Below, one piece after another: positions 31,749-39,620 of a stretch of DNA of 64,000 nt; within the stretch, counting starts at the first letter, position 1, and each line of letters begins with the position of its first letter. The DNA comes from Thiemannella venezuelensis. Lineage in GTDB: Bacteria; Actinomycetota; Actinomycetes; Streptosporangiales; Streptosporangiaceae. The stretch is from contig NZ_JACHJJ010000010.1 of the NCBI RefSeq assembly GCF_014203605.1, positions 186,001 through 250,000 of the forward strand, read 5' to 3'. A program made the translations under genes and the position numbers. The notes under the pieces are model-generated. The model was given only the letters and a program-made list of their open reading frames with translations. It was not told the DNA's origin and did not search any database.

Positions 31749-33463
31749 GCACCCGGCAGACCCGGACCGGGGAGGGCCGCGGCCTTCCCCGGCGGGGGGA
31801 CACCGGCGCGCCGCGGCAGGAGGGGACCGCCCCGCGCACCAGCCCCGAAGGCTCCCCGGGCGGGCCGCCCGCGCGGGACCGCCGGCCGCGGGCCGTACCG
31901 GACCGGCCCCGGGCGCTGGCCGTGCCGCCCGGAGGCTGGCCGGGGGGCGCGGGCGCGGTCGCGGCGCGGTTCCTCGCGCTGGGACTGATCGTCGCCGTCG
32001 CGCTCTGGGCCGTCGCCCCGCTCGCGTCGGCGGGGAACTGGACCGGGACGGCGATCGTCGCGGCCGTCACCGCCGCCGGCCTCTACGTCTACCTCACCCC
32101 GCGGCGGATGCCCGCCAAGTACCTGCTCCCCACCACGCTCCTGGTCCTGGCCTTCCAGGTCTTCCCCGTGGTCCACACGATGTCGCTGGCGCTGACCAAC
32201 ATCGGCGACGGCCACCTCGGCAGCAAGCAGGAGGCGATCACCGCGATCGAGACCTCCTCGGTCCGGCGGGAGCCCGGTTCGGCGGAGTACCGGCTCACCG
32301 TGGCCGAGCGCGACGGAGGGCTGGCCTTCCTGCTGGCCGCCGGAGGACGCGCCTACGCGGGCACCGCCGAGGGCCTGCGCCCGCTGGAGGGCGCCACGCT
32401 CGGTCCCGGCGGGCGGATCACCGCCGCCGACGGGTACACGGTGCTCACCTCCGCCCAGGCGTCCGCACGCAGCGCGGAGATCACCGAGCTGGCCGTGCCG
32501 GTCGAGGGCGGCGCCATCCGCAGCCAGGGCCTGTCGCGCGCCTACCAGGGCAGGGCGGAGCTGACCTACGACGCGGGATGCGACTGCGTCACCGGCTCCG
32601 GCTCCGGCTCCGGCCCGGAGAAGGCCTGGCGGGCCGACGAGGAGCAGGGCCGGTTCGTGGCCGCCGACGGCACCGCGCTGCCCCAGGGCTGGAAGGTCGA
32701 CGTCGGCCTGGCCAACCTCGCCGCCGCCCTCACCGACCCGCGGATCAACGCCCACTTCCTCGGCGTCTTCGGCTGGAACCTGGTCTACGCCACCGCGGTG
32801 GTGGCGCTCACCGCCGCCCTCGGGATCGCGGTCGCGCTGGCGCTGCACCATCCCCGGATGCGCGCCGTACGGGCCTACCGGACACTGATCGTGCTGCCGT
32901 ACGCGATGCCCGCCTTCGCGATGCTGCTGGTCTGGCGGGACATGTTCAACACCGACTTCGGCCTGGTCAACAGGGTTTTCGGGCTGGACGTCGACTGGCT
33001 CGGCGAGCCGTTCACCGCCCGCCTGTCGGTCCTGCTGGTCCAGCTCTGGCTGGGCTTCCCCTACATGTTCCTGATCGCCACCGGGGCGCTCCAGACGATC
33101 CCGGCGGAGTATCTGGAGGCGGCCCAGGTGGACGGGGCGACCGCCTGGCAGCGCTTCCGGAAGGTCACGCTCCCGCTGCTGATGCTGGCCCTGTCCCCGC
33201 TGATGGTCTCCTCGTTCGCCTTCAACTTCAACAACTTCAACGGCGTCTTCCTGGTCACCGCGGGCGGTCCGTTTCCGGCGGACAATCCCACCGTGGGCGC
33301 CACGGACCTGCTCATCACCTACACCTTCCGGCTGGCCTTCGGGCAGCAGGGCGCCCAGTACGGCCTGGCCTCGGCGATGTCCGTCTACGTCTACCTGATC
33401 GTCGCCGTCATCTCCATCGTCAGCTTCCGGCGCACCCGGGTCTTCCAGGAGGTGGACCGTTGA
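31745..33463 (+). CDS. malF: Maltodextrin importer permease MalF, long form
   Basis: A 572-residue permease, much longer than the usual 300-330 of this family. A Pro/Arg-rich tail of about 75 residues is followed by hydrophobic segments at about 78-120 and 125-150, then a large hydrophilic extracytoplasmic domain (about 155-345) comparable to the P2 loop of enterobacterial MalF, then the standard core with EAAQVDGATAWQRFRKVTLP as EAA loop. In E. coli the P2 loop contacts MalE. The loop includes a GSGSGSG linker and a CDC pair. Coupled to malE by GTGA overlap and to malG by TTGA overlap. Confidence 0.92.
   Translation: MSTRQTRTGEGRGLPRRGDTGAPRQEGTAPRTSPEGSPGGPPARDRRPRAVPDRPRALAVPPGGWPGGAGAVAARFLALGLIVAVALWAVAPLASAGNWTGTAIVAAVTAAGLYVYLTPRRMPAKYLLPTTLLVLAFQVFPVVHTMSLALTNIGDGHLGSKQEAITAIETSSVRREPGSAEYRLTVAERDGGLAFLLAAGGRAYAGTAEGLRPLEGATLGPGGRITAADGYTVLTSAQASARSAEITELAVPVEGGAIRSQGLSRAYQGRAELTYDAGCDCVTGSGSGSGPEKAWRADEEQGRFVAADGTALPQGWKVDVGLANLAAALTDPRINAHFLGVFGWNLVYATAVVALTAALGIAVALALHHPRMRAVRAYRTLIVLPYAMPAFAMLLVWRDMFNTDFGLVNRVFGLDVDWLGEPFTARLSVLLVQLWLGFPYMFLIATGALQTIPAEYLEAAQVDGATAWQRFRKVTLPLLMLALSPLMVSSFAFNFNNFNGVFLVTAGGPFPADNPTVGATDLLITYTFRLAFGQQGAQYGLASAMSVYVYLIVAVISIVSFRRTRVFQEVDR
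32594..32611 (+). repeat. GGCTCC hexamer x3 encoding a Gly-Ser linker in MalF
   Basis: Three head-to-tail GGCTCC units encode GSGSGS in the extracytoplasmic loop of MalF. The same hexamer type recurs in the GH13 gene two genes downstream. Confidence 0.7.
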
Positions 33464-34329
33464 ACCGTCGTCCCGGAGCCGCCGGGGGCGGGCGCGCGGG
33501 CGGGCTCGTCCTGCGGCACGCGGCGGCGGTCGCCGTCACCGCCTTCGCCCTCTTCCCCATCCTGTTCGTGGTCTCCGCCGCGCTCAACCCGCTCGGCACC
33601 CTCAGCTCGGCGACCCTGCTGCCCGGCGGCGCCGACCTGGGCAACGCCGCCGACCTGCTGACGACCACGCCCTTCCTGACGTGGTACGCCAACTCCGTCC
33701 TGATCGCCGGGCTCACCGCCGCCGCGTCGGTGGCGGTCTCGGCGGTCTCCGCCTACGCCTTCAGCCGCTTCCGCTTCGCCGGACGCCGGATCGGGCTGGT
33801 GGCGCTCCTGGTCATCCAGGCGTTCCCGCAGTTCCTGGCGATCGTCCCGCTGTACGTCATCTTCAGCGTGATCAGCGACAACTGGCCGGCCTTCGGCCTC
33901 AACAGCGTCTGGGGCGTCACCCTGCTCTACGTCGGCGGACAGGTCGGCGTGAACACCTGGCTGATCAAGGGCTTCTTCGACACCATCCCCAAGGAGCTCG
34001 ACGACGCCATGCTCATCGACGGCTGCACCCCCGGCCAGGCGTTCCGCCGGGTGGTCCTGCCGCTGTCCGCGCCCGTCCTGGCGATCAGCGCACTGCTCGT
34101 CTTCATCGCGACGATCAACGAGTTCCTCGTCGCCAGCGTCTTCCTCACCGGCGACGACTCCCGCACCCTCGCGGTCGGCCTGTTCAGCCTCCTGGCCGAC
34201 CAGCGCAACGCCAACTTCGGCATGTTCGCCGTGGGCACCCTGCTCACCGCGGTTCCGACCGTCGCCGTCTTCCAGTTCCTGCAGAGATACATCGTCCACG
34301 GGCTCACCGCGGGCGCAGTGAAAGGTTGA
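33460..34329 (+). CDS. malG: Maltodextrin importer permease MalG
   Basis: A 289-residue MalG-type permease with six predicted helices and the EAA-like loop DAMLIDGCTPGQAFRRVVLP. The C-terminal RYIVHGLTAGAVKG matches the E. coli MalG end, which contacts the ATPase. The start is TTG at 33460 overlapping the malF stop, with AGGAGG upstream; this is the only start in the right place. No ATPase is encoded nearby, so an MsiK-type shared ATPase is inferred. Confidence 0.92.
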   Translation: MNRRPGAAGGGRAGGLVLRHAAAVAVTAFALFPILFVVSAALNPLGTLSSATLLPGGADLGNAADLLTTTPFLTWYANSVLIAGLTAAASVAVSAVSAYAFSRFRFAGRRIGLVALLVIQAFPQFLAIVPLYVIFSVISDNWPAFGLNSVWGVTLLYVGGQVGVNTWLIKGFFDTIPKELDDAMLIDGCTPGQAFRRVVLPLSAPVLAISALLVFIATINEFLVASVFLTGDDSRTLAVGLFSLLADQRNANFGMFAVGTLLTAVPTVAVFQFLQRYIVHGLTAGAVKG

Positions 34330-34331
34330 TC

Positions 34332-36158
34332 ATGATCGATCGGGGATTCCACCACGACGGCTCGGCCGACCACGTCAGCACCCTCGCCCCCGAACCGGGC
34401 GAGACGGTGACGGTGTTCGTCCGCACCCCGCGCGAGCACCGCTCGGGCGTGTACGTCCGCACCACGCCCGACGGCGAGCCGCACTTCACCGAGGCGGTGG
34501 TCGACCGGGAGACCGAGCACGAGCTCTGGTGGCGGGCCGACGTGGTGGCCCGCAACCCCGTCACCCGCTACCGCTTCCTGCTCACCGGTTCCGGTTCCGG
34601 TTCCGGCTCCGGCTCCGCGGGAGGCGCCGGGAACCCGCCCGGCTACCGCTGGCTCACCGCGAGCGGCCTGGTCGCCCATGACGTGCCCGACGCGACCGAC
34701 TTCAGGCTGGTCACCCACGCCGCTCCGCCCGCCTGGGCCGCCGCGAGCACGGTCTACCAGATCTTCCCCGACCGGTTCGCCTCCTCCGGCGCCCGCCGGG
34801 AGACGCCGGAGTGGGCGATCCCGTGCGACTGGGACGACCCGGTCGCCGGCACCGGCCCGTCCACCCCCCGGCAGCTGTTCGGCGGCGACCTGGACGGAAT
34901 CCGCTCCCGGCTCGGACACGTCGCCGGCCTCGGGGCCGACACCCTCTACCTCACGCCTGTCTTCCCCGCCGCCTCCAACCACCGCTACAACGCGAGCTCC
35001 TTCGCCGAGGCCGACCCCCTGCTCGGCGGCGACGCCGCCTACCGCGCGCTGATCGACGACGCCCACCGGCGCGGCATGCGCGTCCTGGGCGACCTCACCA
35101 CCAACCACTGCGGCGACATCCACCCCTGGTTCCGGGCCGCGCTGAAGGACAAGGACGCCCCCGAGCGGGAGATGTTCTTCTTCACCGACGGCGACCTCGG
35201 CTACGAGGCGTGGATGGGCGTGCCGTCCCTGCCCAAGCTCGACTGGTCCAGCGAGCGGCTGGCCGCCGCCATGGAGGAGGTGGTCCGGCACTGGCTCCGC
35301 TTCGGCCTGGACGGCTGGCGCATCGACGTGGCCAACATGACGGGCCGCCTGCGCGGCTCCGACCTGACCCGCGAGGTGGCCCGCAGGATCCGCCGGGCGG
35401 TCGCCGCGGAGAGGCCGGACGGGCTGCTGGTCGCCGAGCACGCCCACGACGCCACCGGCGACCTCGACGCCGACGGCTGGCAGGGCACCATGAACTACGC
35501 CGGGTTCACCCGGCCGGTGTGGAGCTGGCTGCGCGGCCCCGAGGTCCGGCTGCCGTTCCTCGGCGTCCCGGCCGAGGTGCCCAGGATCGGCGGCGGCGAC
35601 GCGGTGGCGACCATGCGGGCCTTCTCCGGCCACATGTCGTGGCGCGCGCTGACGCACTCCTGGTCCATCCTCGGCTCCCACGACACCGCCAGGATCCGCA
35701 CCGTCTGCGGCGACCCCGCCCTGGTCGAGGTCGCCGCCGGGCTGATGTTCACGCTGCCCGGCACGCCCATGGTGTTCGCCGGCGACGAGCTGGGCCTGGA
35801 GGGCTCCTGGGGCGAGGACGCCCGCCGTACGATGCCGTGGGAGCACCCGCAGGCGTGGGACACCCGCACGCTCGGCGCCTACCGCGACCTGATCGCCCTG
35901 CGCCGCGGGGAGCCCGCCCTGACCGGGGGCGGCCTGCGCTGGCTGCACGTCTCCGACGACGCCGTGGCCTACCTGCGCGAGCGCGCGGGCGAGCGCCTCC
36001 TCGTCCTCGCCGCCCGCGCCGCCCACCCGCCCGTACGGCTCCCGCTCGGCTCCGCCGCCACCGCCCTGTACGGCGAAGCCGACCTGGCCCCGGACGCCGA
36101 AGGCGTCCTCACCCTGCCCGCCGACGGCCCCGCCTTCCATGTCTGGCGTCTGGGGTAG
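34332..36158 (+). CDS. Intracellular GH13 maltodextrin-degrading enzyme (neopullulanase/cyclomaltodextrinase-like)
   Basis: A 608-residue alpha-amylase-family enzyme without signal peptide, two bases after malG. Residues 1-130 resemble the CBM34-like N-domain of neopullulanases, with a GSGSGSGSGS stretch. The barrel starts STVYQIFPDRFA. Conserved regions: I GDLTTNH, II GWRIDVAN (nucleophile Asp about 332), III LLVAEHAHD (acid/base Glu about 369), IV LGSHDTARI (Asp about 451). The SHD rather than NHD form in region IV is usual for the GH13_20-type enzymes. It would hydrolyse imported maltodextrins or cyclodextrins; exact specificity is not predictable. Confidence 0.92.
   Translation: MIDRGFHHDGSADHVSTLAPEPGETVTVFVRTPREHRSGVYVRTTPDGEPHFTEAVVDRETEHELWWRADVVARNPVTRYRFLLTGSGSGSGSGSAGGAGNPPGYRWLTASGLVAHDVPDATDFRLVTHAAPPAWAAASTVYQIFPDRFASSGARRETPEWAIPCDWDDPVAGTGPSTPRQLFGGDLDGIRSRLGHVAGLGADTLYLTPVFPAASNHRYNASSFAEADPLLGGDAAYRALIDDAHRRGMRVLGDLTTNHCGDIHPWFRAALKDKDAPEREMFFFTDGDLGYEAWMGVPSLPKLDWSSERLAAAMEEVVRHWLRFGLDGWRIDVANMTGRLRGSDLTREVARRIRRAVAAERPDGLLVAEHAHDATGDLDADGWQGTMNYAGFTRPVWSWLRGPEVRLPFLGVPAEVPRIGGGDAVATMRAFSGHMSWRALTHSWSILGSHDTARIRTVCGDPALVEVAAGLMFTLPGTPMVFAGDELGLEGSWGEDARRTMPWEHPQAWDTRTLGAYRDLIALRRGEPALTGGGLRWLHVSDDAVAYLRERAGERLLVLAARAAHPPVRLPLGSAATALYGEADLAPDAEGVLTLPADGPAFHVWRLG
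34587..34616 (+). repeat. Five GGTTCC/GGCTCC hexamers in the GH13 gene
   Basis: Three GGTTCC and two GGCTCC units in tandem encode a Gly-Ser linker inside the N-domain. Confidence 0.8.
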
Positions 36159-36233
36159 GGCCGTGGACGCACCGCCGCCCGGAGCCCGGGAGGGCACGGA
36201 CCCGTTGAAGACCGGCGCGACCGGGAGGGGATC

Positions 36234-37019
36234 ATGGGCCTGTCGACGATCGGCGACCTGGTGACCGGGCTGCGCTCGCTCGGCGTGGCGGAGGGCGACG
36301 TCCTGCTCGTGCACTGCTCGCTCTCCCGGCTCGGCCACGTCGCCGGCGGCGCCGGGGCCGTCGTGCTCGCCCTGCGCGAGGCCGTGGGGGAGGGCGGGAC
36401 CCTGGTCGTGCCCGCCCAGTCGTGGCAGCTGTGCGACCCGGCCTACCTCGCCGATCCGGCCGTGCCCGAGGCGTGGTGGGAGACGATCCGCTCGGCCACG
36501 CCCCCCTACGACCCGGCCTGGACGCCGTCCCGCTCGATGGGCGCGGTCGCCGAGGCGCTGCGCACCATGCCCGGCGCCCGGCGCAGCGGCCACCCGCACC
36601 GCTCGTTCGCCGCGTGGGGACGGCACGCCGCGGCCGTCACGGCCCGGCACGATCTCGACGACCCGGTGGGCGAGGGCTCGCCCCTGTCGGCGGTCCACGA
36701 CCTCGACGGCCGGGTGCTGCTGCTCGGCGTCGGGCACGAGAAGAACACCTCGCTCCACCTGGCGGAGGCCCGCACCGGCCTGCCCCGGGAGCGGGTCCCC
36801 AACGGCGCGCCCCTGCTCATCGGCGGGGAGCGCCGCTGGGTCCGCTTCACCGAGCCCGCCGTCGACGACGCCGACTTCGCCGCGGCGGGCGCGGCGTTCG
36901 CCGGGACCGGCGGAGTACGGCAGGGCGCGATCGGCGCCGCGACCGCCCTGCTGATGAGCCAGCGCGACCTCGTCGGCTTCGCCGCTCCCTGGTTCCGCGC
37001 CCACCGCACGGTCCGGTAG
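36234..37019 (+). CDS. Aminoglycoside N(3)-acetyltransferase family protein
   Basis: A 261-residue protein of the Antibiotic_NAT (AAC(3)) family. It begins STIGDLVTGLRSLGVAEGDVLLVHCSLSRLGHVAGG, the typical acetyl-CoA-binding start with the HxS element. Also present are PSRSMGAVAEALRTMPGARRSGHPHRSFAAWG and GRVLLLGVGHEKNTSLHLAE with the catalytic His region. It may acetylate aminoglycosides at N-3 or an unrelated amine; chromosomal homologues are common in actinomycetes and resistance cannot be claimed from sequence alone. Starts 75 bases after the GH13 gene on the same strand with GGGAGGGGATC upstream, so read-through from the mal operon is possible. Confidence 0.88.
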   Translation: MGLSTIGDLVTGLRSLGVAEGDVLLVHCSLSRLGHVAGGAGAVVLALREAVGEGGTLVVPAQSWQLCDPAYLADPAVPEAWWETIRSATPPYDPAWTPSRSMGAVAEALRTMPGARRSGHPHRSFAAWGRHAAAVTARHDLDDPVGEGSPLSAVHDLDGRVLLLGVGHEKNTSLHLAEARTGLPRERVPNGAPLLIGGERRWVRFTEPAVDDADFAAAGAAFAGTGGVRQGAIGAATALLMSQRDLVGFAAPWFRAHRTVR

Positions 37020-37334
37020 CGCCGGAACACCTCTGACCGACTGCTGCGCTCAGGTGACCGGTGAAGGGGACGGGGCGACCGGTGAACATGTGAATCGCCG
37101 AGTCCGCCCGGCATCGGCGGAACTCCGATACGATCACCGATGCCATCGAACGAGCCAAGGTCGGGGATGATGCAGGTGAGGAGCCGCGACGGCGCGGCGC
37201 AGGGCGGCTCCCCCTGGACCTGGTCGGATGAGCGGCCGATCCTTCACCGGGTTGTTCGTCGCCGGACATCGGACATGCCGCTGGCTGATCTCGTCGAGTC
37301 CCTGTTCGTCGACAGACGCGGTCGCCGATACCAC
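37020..37334. other. Intergenic region without a recognisable gene
   Basis: About 315 bases between convergent genes. It has a direct repeat GACCGGTGAA (about 37057 and 37078) and a TACGAT hexamer at 37129-37134. A 66-codon plus-strand frame (37140-37340) overlaps the WYL gene stop; its product has no recognisable domain. I see no good hairpin terminator. It could hold a decayed gene. Confidence 0.4.
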
Positions 37335-38306
37335 TCATGACCGGGACTCGGGCCGGGCGGGTGCGGCGGTGGCGAGACGGGTGGCGAGGGCGCGGATGCG
37401 GTCGACGAGCTCGGGCGGCTCGTGCACTTCGAAGGCGATGCCCGTCAGCGCGACCCAGACGGCGAGCTCGTCGAGGTCGTTCGCGCCGGTGGACAGCGTG
37501 CAGGACCGCTCGTCGATCGGCTCGATCGTCCCCGCCGTGGGCGGCATGTGCTCGGCGACGACCTCGGCCGGGGCGTGCATCGTGAAGCGGCCCCGGTACC
37601 GGTAGGGCGCGCCGGAGATCGACCGGGACATGTAGGCCACCAGGTCGGAGTCGGGCGGGTCGCGGGGGACGAACCGCGGCCCGTTCGGCGTCCGCAGGTC
37701 CAGGCGGTCGACCCGGTAGGTGCGCCAGCCGGCCCGGCCGGTGTCCCAGCCCAGCAGGTACCAGTGCCGCCCCGAGTGGACGAGCCGGTACGGCTCGGCG
37801 GCGCGGACGCTCTCCTGCCCGTCGTGCGCCCGGTAGTCGAACCGCAGGGTCTCACGGTCGCGGCAGGCGGTGGCGATCGCGGTCAGGGACGCCGGGTCCA
37901 CCGCCGAACCCGCCCGCCCCATCGGCACGGTCATCGACTGCAGCGCGTGCACGCGATGCCGGAGCCGGGACGGCAGCACCCGCTCCAGCTTGGCCAGCGC
38001 CCGCACGGAGGTCTCCTCGATCCCCGACACCGAGCCCCCGGCCGCCGTCCGCAGCCCCACCGCGACCGCCACCGCCTCGTCGTCGTCCAGCAGGAGCGGA
38101 GGCAGGTCCGTGCCCGCGCCGAGCCGGTAGCCGGGCGCGCCCGCGGTGGCGTGCACGGGGTAGCCGAGCTCGCGCAGCCGCCCGACGTCGCGGCGGACGG
38201 TCCGCGCGGTCACGCCGAGCCGCTCCGCCAGCTCCGCCCCCGACCAGTCACGGTGGGTCTGCAGCAGTGAGAGCAGTCTGAGCAGACGGGCCGAGGTCTC
38301 CAGCAT
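37335..38306 (-). CDS. WYL-domain transcriptional regulator
   Basis: A 323-residue HTH_11-WYL regulator. The winged helix (ARLLRLLSLLQTHRDWSGAELAERLGV plus TARTVRRDVGRLRELGYPV) is at about residues 5-55. The WYL ligand-sensing domain is at about 140-210, with RFDYRAHDGQ, AEPYRLVHSGRHWYLLGWD and RTYRVDRL; the name-giving W-Y-L is visible in HWYLLGW. A C-terminal WCX-like extension follows. It is divergent from the epoxide hydrolase gene with only 63 bases between, containing a perfect inverted repeat, so it most likely controls itself and that gene. Confidence 0.92.
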   Translation of the reverse strand: MLETSARLLRLLSLLQTHRDWSGAELAERLGVTARTVRRDVGRLRELGYPVHATAGAPGYRLGAGTDLPPLLLDDDEAVAVAVGLRTAAGGSVSGIEETSVRALAKLERVLPSRLRHRVHALQSMTVPMGRAGSAVDPASLTAIATACRDRETLRFDYRAHDGQESVRAAEPYRLVHSGRHWYLLGWDTGRAGWRTYRVDRLDLRTPNGPRFVPRDPPDSDLVAYMSRSISGAPYRYRGRFTMHAPAEVVAEHMPPTAGTIEPIDERSCTLSTGANDLDELAVWVALTGIAFEVHEPPELVDRIRALATRLATAAPARPESRS

Positions 38307-38327
38307 GCTCTCCAGATTGCCCTATCC

Positions 38328-38348
38328 CTAGGACCGTCCCTGTCCTAG
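38328..38348. promoter_or_regulatory. Probable WYL-regulator operator
   Basis: CTAGGAC-N7-GTCCTAG, a perfect 7-bp inverted repeat centred in the 63-base divergent gap. Flanking TATCCCTAG and CATCCCTAG elements repeat the left half-site. Overlaps any promoter for either gene. Confidence 0.6.
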
Positions 38349-38369
38349 CCCATCCCTAGCGTGTTCTGC

Positions 38370-39515
38370 ATGACGTTCACCACGGAGATCAGCCCGTTCC
38401 GCATCGACATCCCGCAGGCCGCCCTCGACGACCTGCACGACCGGCTGGCCCGCACCCTCTGGCCCGACGAGCTGCCCGGCGTCGGCTGGTCGTACGGCAT
38501 CCCGGTCTCGTACGTCCGGGAACTGGCCGAGTACTGGCGCAGCGGATACGACTGGCGCAAGCACGAGGCGGCGCTCAACGAGTACCCGCAGTTCACCACC
38601 GAGATCGACGGCCAGAACATCCACTTCCTGCACGTGCGGTCCCCCGAGCCGGACGCGCTGCCGCTGGTCCTCACCCACGGCTGGCCCGGCTCGGTCGCCG
38701 AGTTCATGAAGGTCGTCGGCCCGCTCACCGACCCCCGCGCCCACGGCGGCGATCCCGCCGACGCCTTCCATGTCGTCGCCCCGTCCATCCCCGGCTTCGC
38801 TTTCTCCGGGCCCACCCGCGAGACCGGCTGGGACCTGCACCGGGTCGCCCGCGCGTGGGCCGAGCTGATGAGCCGCCTCGGCTACGAGCGTTACGGCGCC
38901 CAGGGCGGCGACACCGGCTCGGTCGTCTCCCCAGAGCTCGGCCGCGTCGCCCCCGACCGGGTGATCGGCGTGCACGTCAACGGCGCGCTCGGCTTCCCGT
39001 CCTTCGACCCGGCCGAGACGGAGGGCCTCACCGAGACCGAGCAGGCCCGCATGCGGCTCTACGCCGACGACGACCGATCCGGCTACGCGGTCATCCAGGC
39101 CACCCGGCCGCAGACCGTCGCCTTCGGCCTGCACGACTCTCCCGCCGCCCAGCTGGCCTGGATCGCGGAGAAGTTCAAGGAGTGGACCGACCCCGCGCAC
39201 GACCTGCCCGAAGACGCGGTCGATCGCGACCAGATGCTCACCGACGTGACGATCTACTGGCTGACCCGCACCGCCGCCTCGTCCGCCCGGCTCTACAAGG
39301 AGAGCTCGGCGCAGTGGGGGATGCCGGTCGAGCGCTCGGAGGTCCCGCACGGAGTCGCGGTCTTCCCCGGCGACGGCGGAGTCCGGCGTGTCGCCGAACG
39401 CGAGCACAATGTGATCCACTGGTCGGAGTTCGACCGGGGCGGTCACTTCGCCGCCATGGAGGCCCCCGACCTGCTGGTCGACGACGTCCGGGCGTTCTTC
39501 CGCAAGGTCCGCTGA
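38370..39515 (+). CDS. Epoxide hydrolase (EHN-domain, alpha/beta hydrolase)
   Basis: A 381-residue enzyme of the microsomal-type epoxide hydrolase group. The EHN N-terminal domain begins [31 protein letters not shown]. The oxyanion-hole HGWPGS is followed by the nucleophile elbow [11 protein letters not shown], with Asp as nucleophile as expected for epoxide hydrolases. The C-terminal [13 protein letters not shown] carries the catalytic His. It opens epoxides to diols via a covalent ester; the substrate is unknown. I prefer ATG 38370 to the GTG at 38361. Its expression is probably set by the divergent WYL regulator. Confidence 0.92.
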   Translation: MTFTTEISPFRIDIPQAALDDLHDRLARTLWPDELPGVGWSYGIPVSYVRELAEYWRSGYDWRKHEAALNEYPQFTTEIDGQNIHFLHVRSPEPDALPLVLTHGWPGSVAEFMKVVGPLTDPRAHGGDPADAFHVVAPSIPGFAFSGPTRETGWDLHRVARAWAELMSRLGYERYGAQGGDTGSVVSPELGRVAPDRVIGVHVNGALGFPSFDPAETEGLTETEQARMRLYADDDRSGYAVIQATRPQTVAFGLHDSPAAQLAWIAEKFKEWTDPAHDLPEDAVDRDQMLTDVTIYWLTRTAASSARLYKESSAQWGMPVERSEVPHGVAVFPGDGGVRRVAEREHNVIHWSEFDRGGHFAAMEAPDLLVDDVRAFFRKVR

Positions 39516-39620
39516 CCGGAGGCACCGCCTGGCGGCGCCCGGAGGGGCGGAGCGGGCCGCGCCGGCGTCCGCCGAGGAGGCGGGACGGTCCCGCGGCAGA
39601 GGATCAGACGACATGCCGGC

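Noticed and set aside
36234-37019. Aminoglycoside resistance as a firm function of the AAC(3)-like gene
   Set aside because: The fold is clear, but chromosomal members of this family in actinomycetes often do not give resistance; sequence alone cannot decide.
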